Position numbers and translations under genes: made by a program
From: Sedimentitalea sp042687825
GTDB taxonomy: Bacteria > Pseudomonadota > Alphaproteobacteria > Rhodobacterales > Rhodobacteraceae
Direction: 5' to 3'
DNA length: 5,499 nt
Assembly (NCBI RefSeq): GCF_042687825.1
Contig: NZ_JBHUQE010000045.1
Coordinates: forward strand, 1-5,499
Notes under the pieces: model-generated
Seen by the model: the letters and a program-made list of their open reading frames with translations, nothing else
Databases searched by the model: none
Told to the model about the DNA's origin: nothing
Part shown: positions 5,444-5,499 of the stretch, one piece after another
How the letters are laid out: every line of letters begins with the position of its first letter
Position numbering within the stretch: position 1 is the stretch's first letter

Positions 5444-5499
5444 CTAGACTCAGGCCTCATTGATTTTCGCCTGGCTGCGTGATTCACGGTTCGAAAAGC
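5444..5499 (+). mobile_element. Probable start of a second IS5-like insertion sequence (partial)
   Basis: CTAG (5444-5447) is followed by ACTCAGGCCTCATTGA, which matches the inverted left end of the window at about 15 of 20 positions counted from CTAG. Both stretches also carry a TTCGAAA/ATCGAAA-like motif 42-53 bases in. The rest is AT-richer than the genes, as IS leaders often are. The transposase would start beyond the right edge. The left base run TGAGGGCCT (5437-5445) can also pair with AGGCCTCA (5452-5459), giving a bulged hairpin at the boundary. Confidence 0.45.

Noticed and set aside
1..5499. CRISPR array, tRNA, rRNA or toxin-antitoxin pair
   Set aside because: No regularly spaced repeats, no cloverleaf or rRNA signature, and no small gene pair of that kind were seen.

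Overview
This GC-rich window looks like a piece of a marine Rhodobacteraceae (Roseobacter-group) alphaproteobacterial genome. The main evidence is a full-length gene for DddP, an iron-dependent DMSP lyase typical of that group. A GC-rich codon pattern and a class 2 dihydroorotate dehydrogenase with an alphaproteobacterial feel agree with this. No taxonomic marker gene (rRNA or tRNA) is present, so the assignment is inference.

Layout from left to right. Positions 1-58 look like the outer end of an IS5-like insertion sequence whose transposase would lie off the left edge. Positions 59-284 are non-coding, with some hairpins. Three genes follow on the minus strand, transcribed right to left as DUF952 (1687-2025), pyrD (632-1690) and an ArsC-family protein (285-635). 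Each is joined to the next by a 4-base start/stop overlap (ATGA, then GTGA), so they form a tight operon. A short perfect hairpin covers the pyrD ribosome binding site. The divergent region 2026-2151 carries a TTGACA-type promoter with operator-like inverted repeats. It serves a secreted 5'-nucleotidase (2152-3729, plus) that resembles animal CD73 in its substrate-site residues and cysteine pairs. It converges with dddP (3760-5100, minus); a perfect 7-bp stem-loop spans the dddP stop codon.

To the right, 5101-5443 holds the dddP leader, a 24-bp interrupted inverted repeat and what looks like a frameshifted gene remnant of unknown identity (5250-5439). Positions 5444-5499 look like the start of a second, related IS reading off the right edge. 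The two IS ends are inverted relative to each other and each abuts CTAG. The window therefore either sits between two insertion sequences, or is an assembly contig broken at repeats.

Functionally, the block covers de novo pyrimidine synthesis (PyrD), periplasmic nucleotide breakdown to nucleoside and phosphate (5'-nucleotidase), and cleavage of the algal osmolyte DMSP to DMS and acrylate (DddP). I see no evidence that these form one novel pathway. The least ordinary points are the occluded pyrD ribosome binding site, the repeats at the two divergent or upstream control regions, and the IS-bounded gene remnant.
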